The notes under the pieces: generated by a model
Told to the model about the DNA's origin: nothing
Database searches by the model: none
What the model saw: only the letters and a program-made list of their open reading frames with translations
Assembly (NCBI GenBank): GCA_038731605.1
Contig: JAVYQP010000014.1
Coordinates: 1 to 17,480 of the forward strand
Direction: 5' to 3'
DNA length: 17,480 nucleotides
Source: WYZ-LMO2 sp038731605
Lineage (GTDB): Archaea > Halobacteriota > Archaeoglobi > Archaeoglobales > Archaeoglobaceae
Part shown: piece by piece, positions 6,717 through 13,056 of the stretch
Position numbering within the stretch: position 1 is the stretch's first letter
Layout of the letters: each line of letters begins with the position of its first letter
Made by a program: the position numbers and the translations under genes

Positions 6717-7385
6717 ATGTTCAAGCCAAAGGCGATCGCAATTGACATCGACGGAACTTTGACGGATAGAAGACGGGCGATAAACTGCAGAGCGGTCGAA
6801 GCTTTGAGGAAGCTAAGGATCCCAGTGATACTCGCTACTGGAAACGTCTCTTGCTTCGCAAGGGCAATTGCGAAGGCAATCGGCGTCTCAGACATCGTGA
6901 TCTGCGAAAACGGCGGAGTAGTTCGATTCAGTTACGACGGAGAAGACATCGTTCTCGGGAACAAGGAGAAGTGCATTAGGGCACTGGAAGAGCTCAAAAA
7001 GCACTTCCCCATCGAGCTACTCGACTTCGAGTTCAGAAAGTCCGAGGTATGCATGCGCAGAACCTTCGACATCCAGAAGGCACGGGAGATTTTGAAGGGG
7101 TTCGATGTTAAGCTTTTGGACTCCAACTTCGCCTACCACATCGCAGACAGCGCAGTGAGCAAGGGAAGGGCTTTGAAGTTCATCGCCGAGCGCATTGGAA
7201 TTGATGCGAGGGAATTCGCAGTTATTGGCGACTCGGAGAACGACATCGAGATGTTCGAAGTTGCAGGCTTTAGGGTTGCGGTTGCGAACGCAGATACTAA
7301 ACTAAAGGAGATTGCAGATCTAATCACGCCGTCGAACGATGGCGATGGAGTCGTTGAGGCTCTCGAATTCCTTGGTTTAATTTAG
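6717..7385 (+). CDS. Phosphoglycolate phosphatase, archaeal HAD type
   Basis: This 222-aa protein is a HAD-superfamily hydrolase of the archaeal phosphoglycolate phosphatase type (Thermoplasma TA0175-like). Motif I is DIDGTLT (10-16, nucleophile D10 and acid D12), motif II ATGN (T41), motif III lysine K149, and motif IV GDSEND (D172, D176). The cap is inserted between motifs II and III, as in the type IIB subclass. Phosphoglycolate arises from oxygenase activity or DNA damage, but related HAD enzymes accept other phosphosugars, so the substrate is inferred. The ATG follows the phaC TGA with no intervening base, implying translational coupling. A link to polyhydroxyalkanoate metabolism is not obvious. 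The 3' end overlaps the convergent YkgJ-type gene by 62 bp. Confidence 0.85.
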   Translation: MFKPKAIAIDIDGTLTDRRRAINCRAVEALRKLRIPVILATGNVSCFARAIAKAIGVSDIVICENGGVVRFSYDGEDIVLGNKEKCIRALEELKKHFPIELLDFEFRKSEVCMRRTFDIQKAREILKGFDVKLLDSNFAYHIADSAVSKGRALKFIAERIGIDAREFAVIGDSENDIEMFEVAGFRVAVANADTKLKEIADLITPSNDGDGVVEALEFLGLI

Positions 7386-7818
7386 CGGTCAGCAAGTCCA
7401 TCTCAGTCCTTTTTCCAGTGAGTATTTCGAGAGCTTCAAATATTTCCCTTGCAATAATCTGTGAAGGCTTCGCATCTTTCTTCAGCCTAACGTTCCTGCA
7501 GAAATCGTCGACATAAACGAAGAACTCTTCTCCTTCGAACTCGAAACTCGCAAGCTCGTCCCCTTTTTTAAGGATTGAGAAGGGGTAGATTTTGCAAGCG
7601 ATCGGCTTTGAATCCCCGAGGGAGCAAAGGGTTCCGACTTGGAAGGGGCAATATTTTCCAATCTTTTTTATGAAAAATCTCCCAGCTTTTTCCTCCACAA
7701 AACCAGTTTGCCTTAGCTTCAAGAACTCGTAAGCCCGCAACCTCACTCTGTATTGCGTGCAACAAACGCCACAAGCTTCGCAGTGCCATGAAGATACGAG
7801 TCTCCATGGCACATGCAT
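7324..7818 (-). CDS. YkgJ-family CxxCxxCC protein, probable metal or Fe-S binding
   Basis: The 164-aa protein carries the defining cysteine cluster HCEACGVCC (C13, C16, C19, C20), and then C57, C65 and C75 in KYCPF, TLCSL and IACKIYPF, the usual layout of this zinc- or iron-sulfur-cluster-binding family. The biochemical role of most members is unknown. ATG 7818 is supported by a TATA element about 24 bp upstream (leaderless). It lies 31 bp downstream of the CDC48 stop but seems to have its own promoter. The last 20 or so residues (from about NQGIREPQ, rich in R and H) are encoded antisense to the phosphatase gene and do not look like conserved family sequence, so the tail may be a readthrough extension. 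Confidence 0.75.
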   Translation of the reverse strand: MHVPWRLVSSWHCEACGVCCTQYRVRLRAYEFLKLRQTGFVEEKAGRFFIKKIGKYCPFQVGTLCSLGDSKPIACKIYPFSILKKGDELASFEFEGEEFFVYVDDFCRNVRLKKDAKPSQIIAREIFEALEILTGKRTEMDLLTAKLNQGIREPQRLHRHRSTA

Positions 7819-7837
7819 AAAAGAGGTTTGAAATTGC

Positions 7838-7846
7838 TTAAATAAT
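7838..7846 (-). promoter_or_regulatory. TATA box for the YkgJ-family gene
   Basis: On the minus strand TTATTTAAG is centred about 24 bp before ATG 7818. It lies immediately downstream of the CDC48 stop codon (7850-7852), in the 31-bp gap between the two genes. Confidence 0.45.
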
Positions 7847-7849
7847 TTT

Positions 7850-10267
7850 TCAGCCGTATCCCACGGGTTTTGCGGACACCTTTATCTTTTCCGCCCTCAT
7901 TCTTTCTTCGAACCTTTCGTAGAAGCTCAGCATCGTCTCGCTTACGCTTGGTTTAATCTTCTTGATCGCATCATAGAAGTGTCTCATCTCGACTTTTTCT
8001 GCGTTTGGATTCTCTCTGAGCGCAAGCATAACCGCTTCCCTGCATATCGCCTCAATGTCTGCGCCCACGTAGCCTTCGGTCATCTCTGCGAGCTCGTTCA
8101 AGTCAACATCCTCCGCCAAGGGCATGTTCCTCGTGTGGATTTTGAAGATCGCAAGCCTACTCTTCTTGTCGGGGGGTCTAACGTAAACAAGCCTGTCGAA
8201 TCTCCCAGGTCTTAGCAGAGCTGGATCCAAGATGTCTGGGCGATTCGTCGCTGCGATAACAACAACGCCCTGAAGCTCTTCAAGTCCATCCATTTCTATG
8301 AGGAGCTGGTTTAGGACTCTTTCCACAGCTCTACTGCCCTCGTCAATTCCACGAGTCTGTGCGATTGCATCGATCTCGTCGAAGAAGATTATGCAAGGTG
8401 CAACTTGCCTCGCTTTTCTGAAGATCTTTCTCACCGCTTTCTCGCTCTCTCCGAGCCACTTACTTAAGAGCTCTCCACCTTTTACGCTTATGAAGTTCGC
8501 CTCACTCTCGTTCGCAACCGCCTTAGCGATGAGCGTTTTTCCTGTGCCAGGAGGTCCGTAGAGCAGAATGCCCTTCGGCGGTTTTATGCCGAAACGCTTG
8601 AACTTCTCCGGATACTTCAAAGGCCACTCGACCGCTTCGATTATCTCTCTTTTCACATCTTCAAGCCCGCCAACGTCTTCCCAAGTAACTTTTGGAATCT
8701 CTACGAGCACTTCTCTCATCGCAGATGGTTCTATTTCTTTCAAAGCCTCGACGAAGTCTTCCCACTTGACCCTGATCGACTCAAGAACCTCCATCGGAAT
8801 CTCATCCGCCTCCAAGTCTATCTTTGGTAAGTATCTTCGCAACGCCTTCATCGCCGCTTCCTTGCAAAACGCTTCAATGTCTGCACCTACGAAGCCATGC
8901 GTCTGATCTGCGAGCTTTCTGAGCATCGCTCTTGTTATTTCAGATTCCACCTCGCTTATAAGCTCAGTGTTGAGCAAAGATTTAACGACCTTCTCGACAT
9001 CTTGCTCGTTTTCGAGCTTCTTCACTTCCTCGATCACGAAGTCGATGTCTTTTAGGGCTTTCACATCATCGATGTTCCTCTTTACTTTCTCCAACGCCTC
9101 GAGAACGAACTCTCTGAGATACTTTGGCTCGATTGGCATGTTCCTTGTGTGTATCTGTAAGATTTCGAACCTACCCTCTCTGTCCGGAACACCGATCTCG
9201 ATTTCTCTGTCGAATCTCCCCGGTCTTCGCAACGCTGGATCGACTGCGTCTATTCTGTTGGTTGCTCCAATGACTATAACTTGTCCTCTCTCCTCCAAGC
9301 CATCCATCAAAGTCAATAGCTGTGCGACAACTCTGCGCTCAACTTCTCCAGTCACCTCTTCCCTCTTTGGAGCGATCGAATCGATTTCGTCGATGAATAT
9401 TATGCTTGGAGCGTTTTGCTTCGCCTCCTCGAATATTTCTCTGAGTCTTTGCTCAGATTCGCCGTAGAACTTGCTCATTATCTCTGGACCATTGATCGTG
9501 AAAAAGCTTGCTCCGATCTCGTTCGCAACCGCCTTAGCGATGAGCGTTTTTCCTGTGCCAGGAGGTCCGTAGAGCAGAACTCCCTTCGGTGGCTCGATGC
9601 CAAGTTTTTCGAATAGCTCAGGATGCTTTAAAGGAAGCTCTATTATCTCTCTAACTTTCTGCAGTTCGTCCTTCAGTCCTCCGATATCCTCATAGGTAAC
9701 GCCGTGTTTCCCGATTCTCTCAAGACCCTTTACGGGGTGGTCACGGTAGATGACCTTTGTGAAGTCGTCGATGATCACGGGTCCCTTGGGTTCGGTTTTT
9801 ATCGCTACAAAAACGATCGCTTGGCTTTGTTGACCAAATCTCCCAAACCCCGTTATTGCGGGAGAACCTATGAGCGGTATAAAGTCTCCTTCAACAAGGG
9901 GGCGTTTCAAGAACTGGTGCTTAAGATACTCTCCCGGGTCTATGCCGTAGACACGCATCTCGATCTTTTTCGTTGGAGCTAAAACGACAACTTTTGCGCT
10001 CTCGTAATTGGTTCTCCTTATCTTGACGATGTCCCCGACTCCAACGCCAGCGTTCTCTCGTGTGAAATGGTCTATTCGGATTATGTTCTTCCCCCAATCT
10101 CTCTTCGGGGATCTCCAAACCTTTGCAACAGTCTTCCTTTTCCCCTCTATCTCTATGACATCCCCGGGGGAGATTTGAAGCTTCATCATTGCATCTGGAT
10201 CGAGTCTTGCAATACCTCTTCCTGAGTCGCTTGGATAAGCTTGATTGACCTTGAGCATTAACTCCAT
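7850..10267 (-). CDS. cdc48: CDC48/VAT-type double AAA+ ATPase
   Basis: This hexameric unfoldase extracts and unfolds proteins, in archaea probably partly for the 20S proteasome. In the 805-aa form, the N domain (about 1-180; double-psi barrel from LKVNQAYPSDSGRGIARLD) is followed by D1 (about 190-480) and D2 (about 527-775). Walker A GPPGTGKT is at 234-241 and 571-578, and Walker B D293-E294 and D630-E631. Pore loops contain KFYGESE (D1) and KWLGESE (D2). D1 has an insertion of roughly 60 residues (about 381-447). The C-terminus is VGYG, a degenerate HbYX tail. Walker A regions of both domains are encoded by an identical 63-bp repeat. I chose ATG 10267 because GGTGGTGGT precedes it; ATG 10258 is a plausible alternative, while an upstream in-frame ATG at 10333 would run into larC's promoter and coding region. 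Confidence 0.95.
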   Translation of the reverse strand: MELMLKVNQAYPSDSGRGIARLDPDAMMKLQISPGDVIEIEGKRKTVAKVWRSPKRDWGKNIIRIDHFTRENAGVGVGDIVKIRRTNYESAKVVVLAPTKKIEMRVYGIDPGEYLKHQFLKRPLVEGDFIPLIGSPAITGFGRFGQQSQAIVFVAIKTEPKGPVIIDDFTKVIYRDHPVKGLERIGKHGVTYEDIGGLKDELQKVREIIELPLKHPELFEKLGIEPPKGVLLYGPPGTGKTLIAKAVANEIGASFFTINGPEIMSKFYGESEQRLREIFEEAKQNAPSIIFIDEIDSIAPKREEVTGEVERRVVAQLLTLMDGLEERGQVIVIGATNRIDAVDPALRRPGRFDREIEIGVPDREGRFEILQIHTRNMPIEPKYLREFVLEALEKVKRNIDDVKALKDIDFVIEEVKKLENEQDVEKVVKSLLNTELISEVESEITRAMLRKLADQTHGFVGADIEAFCKEAAMKALRRYLPKIDLEADEIPMEVLESIRVKWEDFVEALKEIEPSAMREVLVEIPKVTWEDVGGLEDVKREIIEAVEWPLKYPEKFKRFGIKPPKGILLYGPPGTGKTLIAKAVANESEANFISVKGGELLSKWLGESEKAVRKIFRKARQVAPCIIFFDEIDAIAQTRGIDEGSRAVERVLNQLLIEMDGLEELQGVVVIAATNRPDILDPALLRPGRFDRLVYVRPPDKKSRLAIFKIHTRNMPLAEDVDLNELAEMTEGYVGADIEAICREAVMLALRENPNAEKVEMRHFYDAIKKIKPSVSETMLSFYERFEERMRAEKIKVSAKPVGYG
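8506..8568. repeat. 63-bp direct repeat, copy in CDC48 D2 Walker A
   Basis: This is identical base for base to 9517-9579. It encodes the D2 segment around GPPGTGKTLIAKAVANE. The copies are 1011 bp (337 codons) apart, in the same frame, and diverge immediately outside the 63 bp. Confidence 0.9.
9517..9579. repeat. 63-bp direct repeat, copy in CDC48 D1 Walker A
   Basis: This is identical base for base to 8506-8568, including all synonymous positions. It encodes the D1 Walker A segment of the same gene. Confidence 0.9.
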
Positions 10268-10280
10268 ACCACCACCTAAA

Positions 10281-10306
10281 ACAATTTTTATTTTGAGGAT
10301 AAAAAG
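10281..10306. promoter_or_regulatory. Shared A/T-rich promoter region, cdc48 / larC
   Basis: The 53-bp gap between the divergent cdc48 and larC starts contains an A/T-rich block (ACAATTTTTATTTTGAGG followed by ATAAAAAG). TTTTTATTT on the plus strand is about 32 bp before the larC ATG. TTTTTATC on the minus strand is about 35 bp before ATG 10267. GGTGG ribosome-binding-like motifs precede both start codons, so short leaders rather than leaderless mRNAs are likely here. Confidence 0.4.
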
Positions 10307-10320
10307 ACTTTGGTGGTTGG

Positions 10321-11484
10321 ATGAAGGTTGCAATATTCGATGCCTTCAACGGAGCAAGCGGAGACATGATAATCGCATCCTTGCTCGATGTAACGCTGAA
10401 GGAGCAAGATCTAAGGAAGGTTGTGCAAGCTTTTTCGCTCGAGCTTAGCTTCGAGATAAAAGAAGTAAGAAAGAGAGGTATAGTTGCGAAGAGGGTTGAA
10501 GTTGAGGAGAAGCGGAAAGAAAGAGAATTCATCGAGATCCTTGAGGTCTTGGAAAAAGCAGACATCGATGCGAAAGTCAGAGAGGATGCGAAGAGGATAT
10601 TCGAGATCCTTGCCAAAGCCGAAGGAGCTGTTCACGGCAGAGATTATAGATCTGCGGTGTTCCACGAAGTTGGGAGCGATGATGCGATCTTTGACGTTGT
10701 TTGTTCTGTAATAGGCATACGTAGACTTTTAGACCACGGTTACAGAATCTTCGCAAATCCGATAAGGCTCGGTAGCGGATTTGTCGCAACTTCGCATGGA
10801 ACGCTTCCAATTCCAACTCCTGCTGTGCTCGAAATACTGAAAAATTCCAAGCTCGAAGTTCTATTCGAGGGTAAAGGAGAGCTTTTGACACCAACCGCAA
10901 CTGCGATTCTCAGCTACTACTGCGAAGGGGTATTTAGGCACCCGTTGAAGGTTGAGAGCGTTTCCTACGGAGCGGGAAGCTATGAAACAGAGGTTCCGAA
11001 CGTTCTTAGATTGATCCTCGGATTTTCTGAGCTTAGCGACAGCATTGCGGTTCTCGAAACTGTAGTCGACGATCTAAGCGCCGAAGAGCTTGGATTTGCC
11101 TTGGAGAAGCTGAGAGAGATTAGCCTTGATGTGATTGCAGTCCCAGTTGTTGGAAAGAAGTCGAGAAGTGCAACACTAATAAAACTTATCACCAAGCTTG
11201 AAAGCGCAGAAGATATGGCTTTGAAGCTCATGAAAGAAACTGGTAGCTTAGGAGTTAGAATAATCCCAGTCTACCACCGCATGGTTGCCGACAGGGAGAT
11301 CAAGGAGAGGGAAGTTCTCTTAGAGGGCAGGAAGTTCAAAGTTAGGTTTAAGGTCTCAAAAACCCTCGGAACTGTGAAGCCTGAGTTCGAAGACGTTGCA
11401 AAAATTGCCAAAGAGCTCGATATGCCGATATTCAAGGTTTATAGACTGTTAAGGTGCGACGATGTTCATACCAAGCGGGAGTAA
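10321..11484 (+). CDS. larC: LarC-family nickel-insertion protein (former DUF111)
   Basis: LarC inserts nickel into the pyridinium-dithiocarboxylate mononucleotide precursor to complete the nickel-pincer cofactor of LarA-type racemases, in a CTP-dependent reaction. The 387-aa protein has the family's opening FDAFNGASGDM (6-16), then HEVGSDDAIFD (115-125), GSGFVATSHGTLPIPTPA (151-168) and the C-terminal nucleotide-binding half with ETVVDDLSAEELG (246-258). In Lactiplantibacillus plantarum larC is split and joined by programmed frameshifting; here it is one continuous frame. larA, larB and larE are absent from the window, so the client enzyme is unknown. GGTGG (10312-10316) precedes the ATG. 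The 3' end overlaps radB by 23 bp, so the two are cotranscribed. Confidence 0.9.
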   Translation: MKVAIFDAFNGASGDMIIASLLDVTLKEQDLRKVVQAFSLELSFEIKEVRKRGIVAKRVEVEEKRKEREFIEILEVLEKADIDAKVREDAKRIFEILAKAEGAVHGRDYRSAVFHEVGSDDAIFDVVCSVIGIRRLLDHGYRIFANPIRLGSGFVATSHGTLPIPTPAVLEILKNSKLEVLFEGKGELLTPTATAILSYYCEGVFRHPLKVESVSYGAGSYETEVPNVLRLILGFSELSDSIAVLETVVDDLSAEELGFALEKLREISLDVIAVPVVGKKSRSATLIKLITKLESAEDMALKLMKETGSLGVRIIPVYHRMVADREIKEREVLLEGRKFKVRFKVSKTLGTVKPEFEDVAKIAKELDMPIFKVYRLLRCDDVHTKRE

Positions 11485-12118
11485 GTGTATCGACTCTTTA
11501 CTCGGCGGAGGAATCGAAACTGGAACGATCACGCAACTATACGGAGCAAGTGGCACGGGAAAGACGACACTTTGTCTAATGTTTGCAAAAAACGCTTCGA
11601 AACAATACAAAGTAGCCTACATCGACACCGAGGGACTTTCGGCGGAGAGAGTGAAGCAGATCTTTCAAGAGATCTCGCTCTTCTCCAACGTCTTCGTTTA
11701 CGAAGTTTTTACCTTCAGGCAACAAGGAACTGCGCTCAAAGAGGCGGAGAAGCTCTGCAAGGAAGAGAACGTTAAGCTGATCATCGTCGATAGCTTCACT
11801 TCGCTTTACAGAAGCGAGCTTGAGGACGAAGAAAGGCAGTTGAAGGTTAAGAGGGAGCTAACAGCCCAACTCACGTTCCTCCTCGGCTTAGCGAGAAAGC
11901 TCGATCTTGCTGTGTTGATCACGAACCAGATGTTCACCGACGTCAAAACAGGGCTCGACAGACCATTGGGTGGGACGAGTATCGATCACCTTTCCAAGAC
12001 GGTCGTATTCCTCGAACGCATCGGCTCTTTGCGAAGAGCTACGCTGATGAAGCACAGGTTCAAAAAAGAGGGTGAAAGTTGCGAGTTCGTGATCACAAAC
12101 AGTGGGATTGAACCTTAG
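11462..12118 (+). CDS. radB: RadB, RecA/Rad51-family recombination protein
   Basis: RadB is a euryarchaeal RadA paralogue that binds DNA and acts as a recombination mediator, with weak ATPase activity. At 218 aa it consists only of the ATPase core and lacks the N-terminal DNA-binding domain of RadA, as expected. Visible motifs are the opening PSGSKCIDSLLGGGIETG (4-21), Walker A GASGTGKT (28-35), E57 in DTEGLS, Walker B LIIVD (106-110), the loop segment TNQMF (154-158) and DRPLGGTSIDHLS (166-178). AAGGTG (11451-11456) is a good ribosome-binding site for ATG 11462, inside the end of larC. The gene ends in a 4-bp TTAG overlap with the convergent pth2. Confidence 0.93.
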   Translation: MFIPSGSKCIDSLLGGGIETGTITQLYGASGTGKTTLCLMFAKNASKQYKVAYIDTEGLSAERVKQIFQEISLFSNVFVYEVFTFRQQGTALKEAEKLCKEENVKLIIVDSFTSLYRSELEDEERQLKVKRELTAQLTFLLGLARKLDLAVLITNQMFTDVKTGLDRPLGGTSIDHLSKTVVFLERIGSLRRATLMKHRFKKEGESCEFVITNSGIEP

Positions 12119-12462
12119 CGGAGCAGAGGTAAGTGCCCAGTTACTTTGTCGATCTTTTTACTCTCATCCGGACCAATTGCGATGGCTGTTATCGTTCCCG
12201 GCGGGATCTCTGTTAATCCAGCGTCTTCGACGATTGCTGTAACCAAGTTCTCCTTTTCAGCCTTGAACTTTATCCCAAGGAGTTCTTCAAGACTCCCAAC
12301 CTTCAAAACAACTTTTTTCTGCCCTTCTCTGAGCCAAATGTCCCTCTTTTCCTTGTCGCTCTTAAGAAACCCTAAGATGCTTGCATGCGCAACCTGAACC
12401 GCGAGTTTACCACGGGATAAGTTTAAATCGTCTCGGACCACTATGACTTGCTTATACTCCAT
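12115..12462 (-). CDS. pth: Peptidyl-tRNA hydrolase, Pth2 type
   Basis: This enzyme releases tRNA from prematurely dropped peptidyl-tRNA. It is the archaeal/eukaryotic Pth2 fold, unrelated to bacterial Pth. With ATG 12462 the protein is 115 aa, the standard length. Conserved residues include R10-D12-L13, SRGK (16-19), QVAHAS (23-28, H26) and the C-terminal DAGLTEIPPGTITAIAIGP (80-98). An in-frame start at 12498 would add 12 residues unlike any Pth2 and was rejected; ATG 12462 is directly preceded by a strong GGGGAGGAGG ribosome-binding site. It overlaps the upstream 89-aa gene by 11 bp (operon) and radB by 4 bp (convergent). Confidence 0.95.
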   Translation of the reverse strand: MEYKQVIVVRDDLNLSRGKLAVQVAHASILGFLKSDKEKRDIWLREGQKKVVLKVGSLEELLGIKFKAEKENLVTAIVEDAGLTEIPPGTITAIAIGPDESKKIDKVTGHLPLLR

Positions 12463-12721
12463 CCTCCTCCCCAAAGCCGAAGGCTCGAAGCTCTTCATCG
12501 GTCACCGCTTTGGATCTGTTAAGCCACTTGCTCGCAATCTCGGCTCCTTTGCCCTCATCGAAATCGTCGATCGTTATCTTTTCCCCGTCAAAGGATACCT
12601 TGTCCATTGGAATTGCGATGAACTTATCGAAGACTTTTACGATGAGGTGGTTTTCGAAAACGTCGATGCTTTCTCCGTATTCTCTGCCGTTCTTATAGAC
12701 GAATCTACATATGAGGTCCAT
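12452..12721 (-). CDS. Small archaeal hypothetical protein, 89 aa
   Basis: The protein begins MDLICRFVYKNGREYGESID and appears mainly beta-stranded in its first 55 residues (VFENHLIVKVFDKFIAIPMDKV), with an acidic C-terminal helix. It may belong to the small archaeal family catalogued as DUF5749; that is from memory and uncertain, and no function is known to me. ATG 12721 is preferred over ATG 12730 because a TATA element lies about 25 bp before it, too close for the earlier codon. It is the first gene of a two-gene operon with pth2 (11-bp overlap), which hints at a translation-related role but does not show it. Confidence 0.75.
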   Translation of the reverse strand: MDLICRFVYKNGREYGESIDVFENHLIVKVFDKFIAIPMDKVSFDGEKITIDDFDEGKGAEIASKWLNRSKAVTDEELRAFGFGEEDGV

Positions 12722-12740
12722 GCTCCTCATGAGCTCAGAT

Positions 12741-12750
12741 TTTTTAAAAC
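12741..12750 (-). promoter_or_regulatory. TATA box of the small gene/pth2 operon
   Basis: On the minus strand GTTTTAAAAA is centred about 25 bp before ATG 12721, favouring a leaderless transcript beginning at that codon. Confidence 0.45.
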
Positions 12751-12781
12751 TTTACGCTCGAAACCTTGGATCGCAACAACA

Positions 12782-12955
12782 CTACCTTTTCAGCCTCCTC
12801 TTTCTTATGAAGCCACTGATCTCTTCGTCGGACTTAAAAGTTCCTACAGTTGATATGCCGTCCGAATCGTTCAGTTTCTCAACTTTTTTCTCAACCTCCT
12901 CTTTCACCTTCTTCCTTTTCCTGAGACGTTCAGCGTTCGTGTCAACTTCGCTCAT
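12782..12955 (-). CDS. Small basic hypothetical protein, 57 aa
   Basis: The protein is very rich in lysine, arginine and glutamate. Residues 9-29 (from ERLRKRKKVKEEVEKKVEKL) look like one long charged helix, followed by a short linker and a basic C-terminus RKRRLKR. There are no cysteines, membrane segments or signal. I do not recognise a family; a nucleic-acid or ribosome-binding role would fit the charge but is speculation. ATG 12955 is chosen because a clear TATA (TTTATATT) is centred about 25 bp upstream; a longer in-frame start at 13006 would swallow that promoter. It is divergent from thrS. Confidence 0.65.
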   Translation of the reverse strand: MSEVDTNAERLRKRKKVKEEVEKKVEKLNDSDGISTVGTFKSDEEISGFIRKRRLKR

Positions 12956-12975
12956 CCAGAGAAATTTCCACGATA

Positions 12976-12983
12976 ATATAAAG
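12976..12983 (-). promoter_or_regulatory. TATA box of the 57-aa gene
   Basis: TTTATATT on the minus strand, preceded by GAAAAATC as a BRE-like element, is centred about 25 bp before ATG 12955. Confidence 0.55.
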
Positions 12984-13020
12984 ATTTTTCGATCCAAATT
13001 GGTCAAGCATCGTTTTCTTG

Positions 13021-13035
13021 GGAAAAGTTTATTTT
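13021..13035 (+). promoter_or_regulatory. BRE/TATA promoter of thrS
   Basis: GGAAAAG (13021-13027) followed by TTTATTTT is centred about 26 bp before the thrS ATG (13057), a textbook archaeal layout for a leaderless mRNA. It supports the ATG over an upstream in-frame TTG at 13018. Confidence 0.6.
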
Positions 13036-13056
13036 ACTCTTCACTTTCGCTCTTGC

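Noticed and set aside
8506..9579. Mobile element or duplication boundary suggested by the 63-bp direct repeat
   Set aside because: Both copies fall exactly on homologous Walker A segments of one gene, with no inverted termini, target-site duplication or transposase nearby.
9921..10616. Minus-strand open frame of 231 codons spanning the cdc48 start and the larC start
   Set aside because: It crosses the divergent promoter region and runs in other frames of two well-identified genes. The translation is low-complexity and matches no family.
13018..13056. N-terminal extension of threonyl-tRNA synthetase from TTG 13018
   Set aside because: It includes the BRE/TATA element, and the archaeal editing domain begins at ATG 13057.
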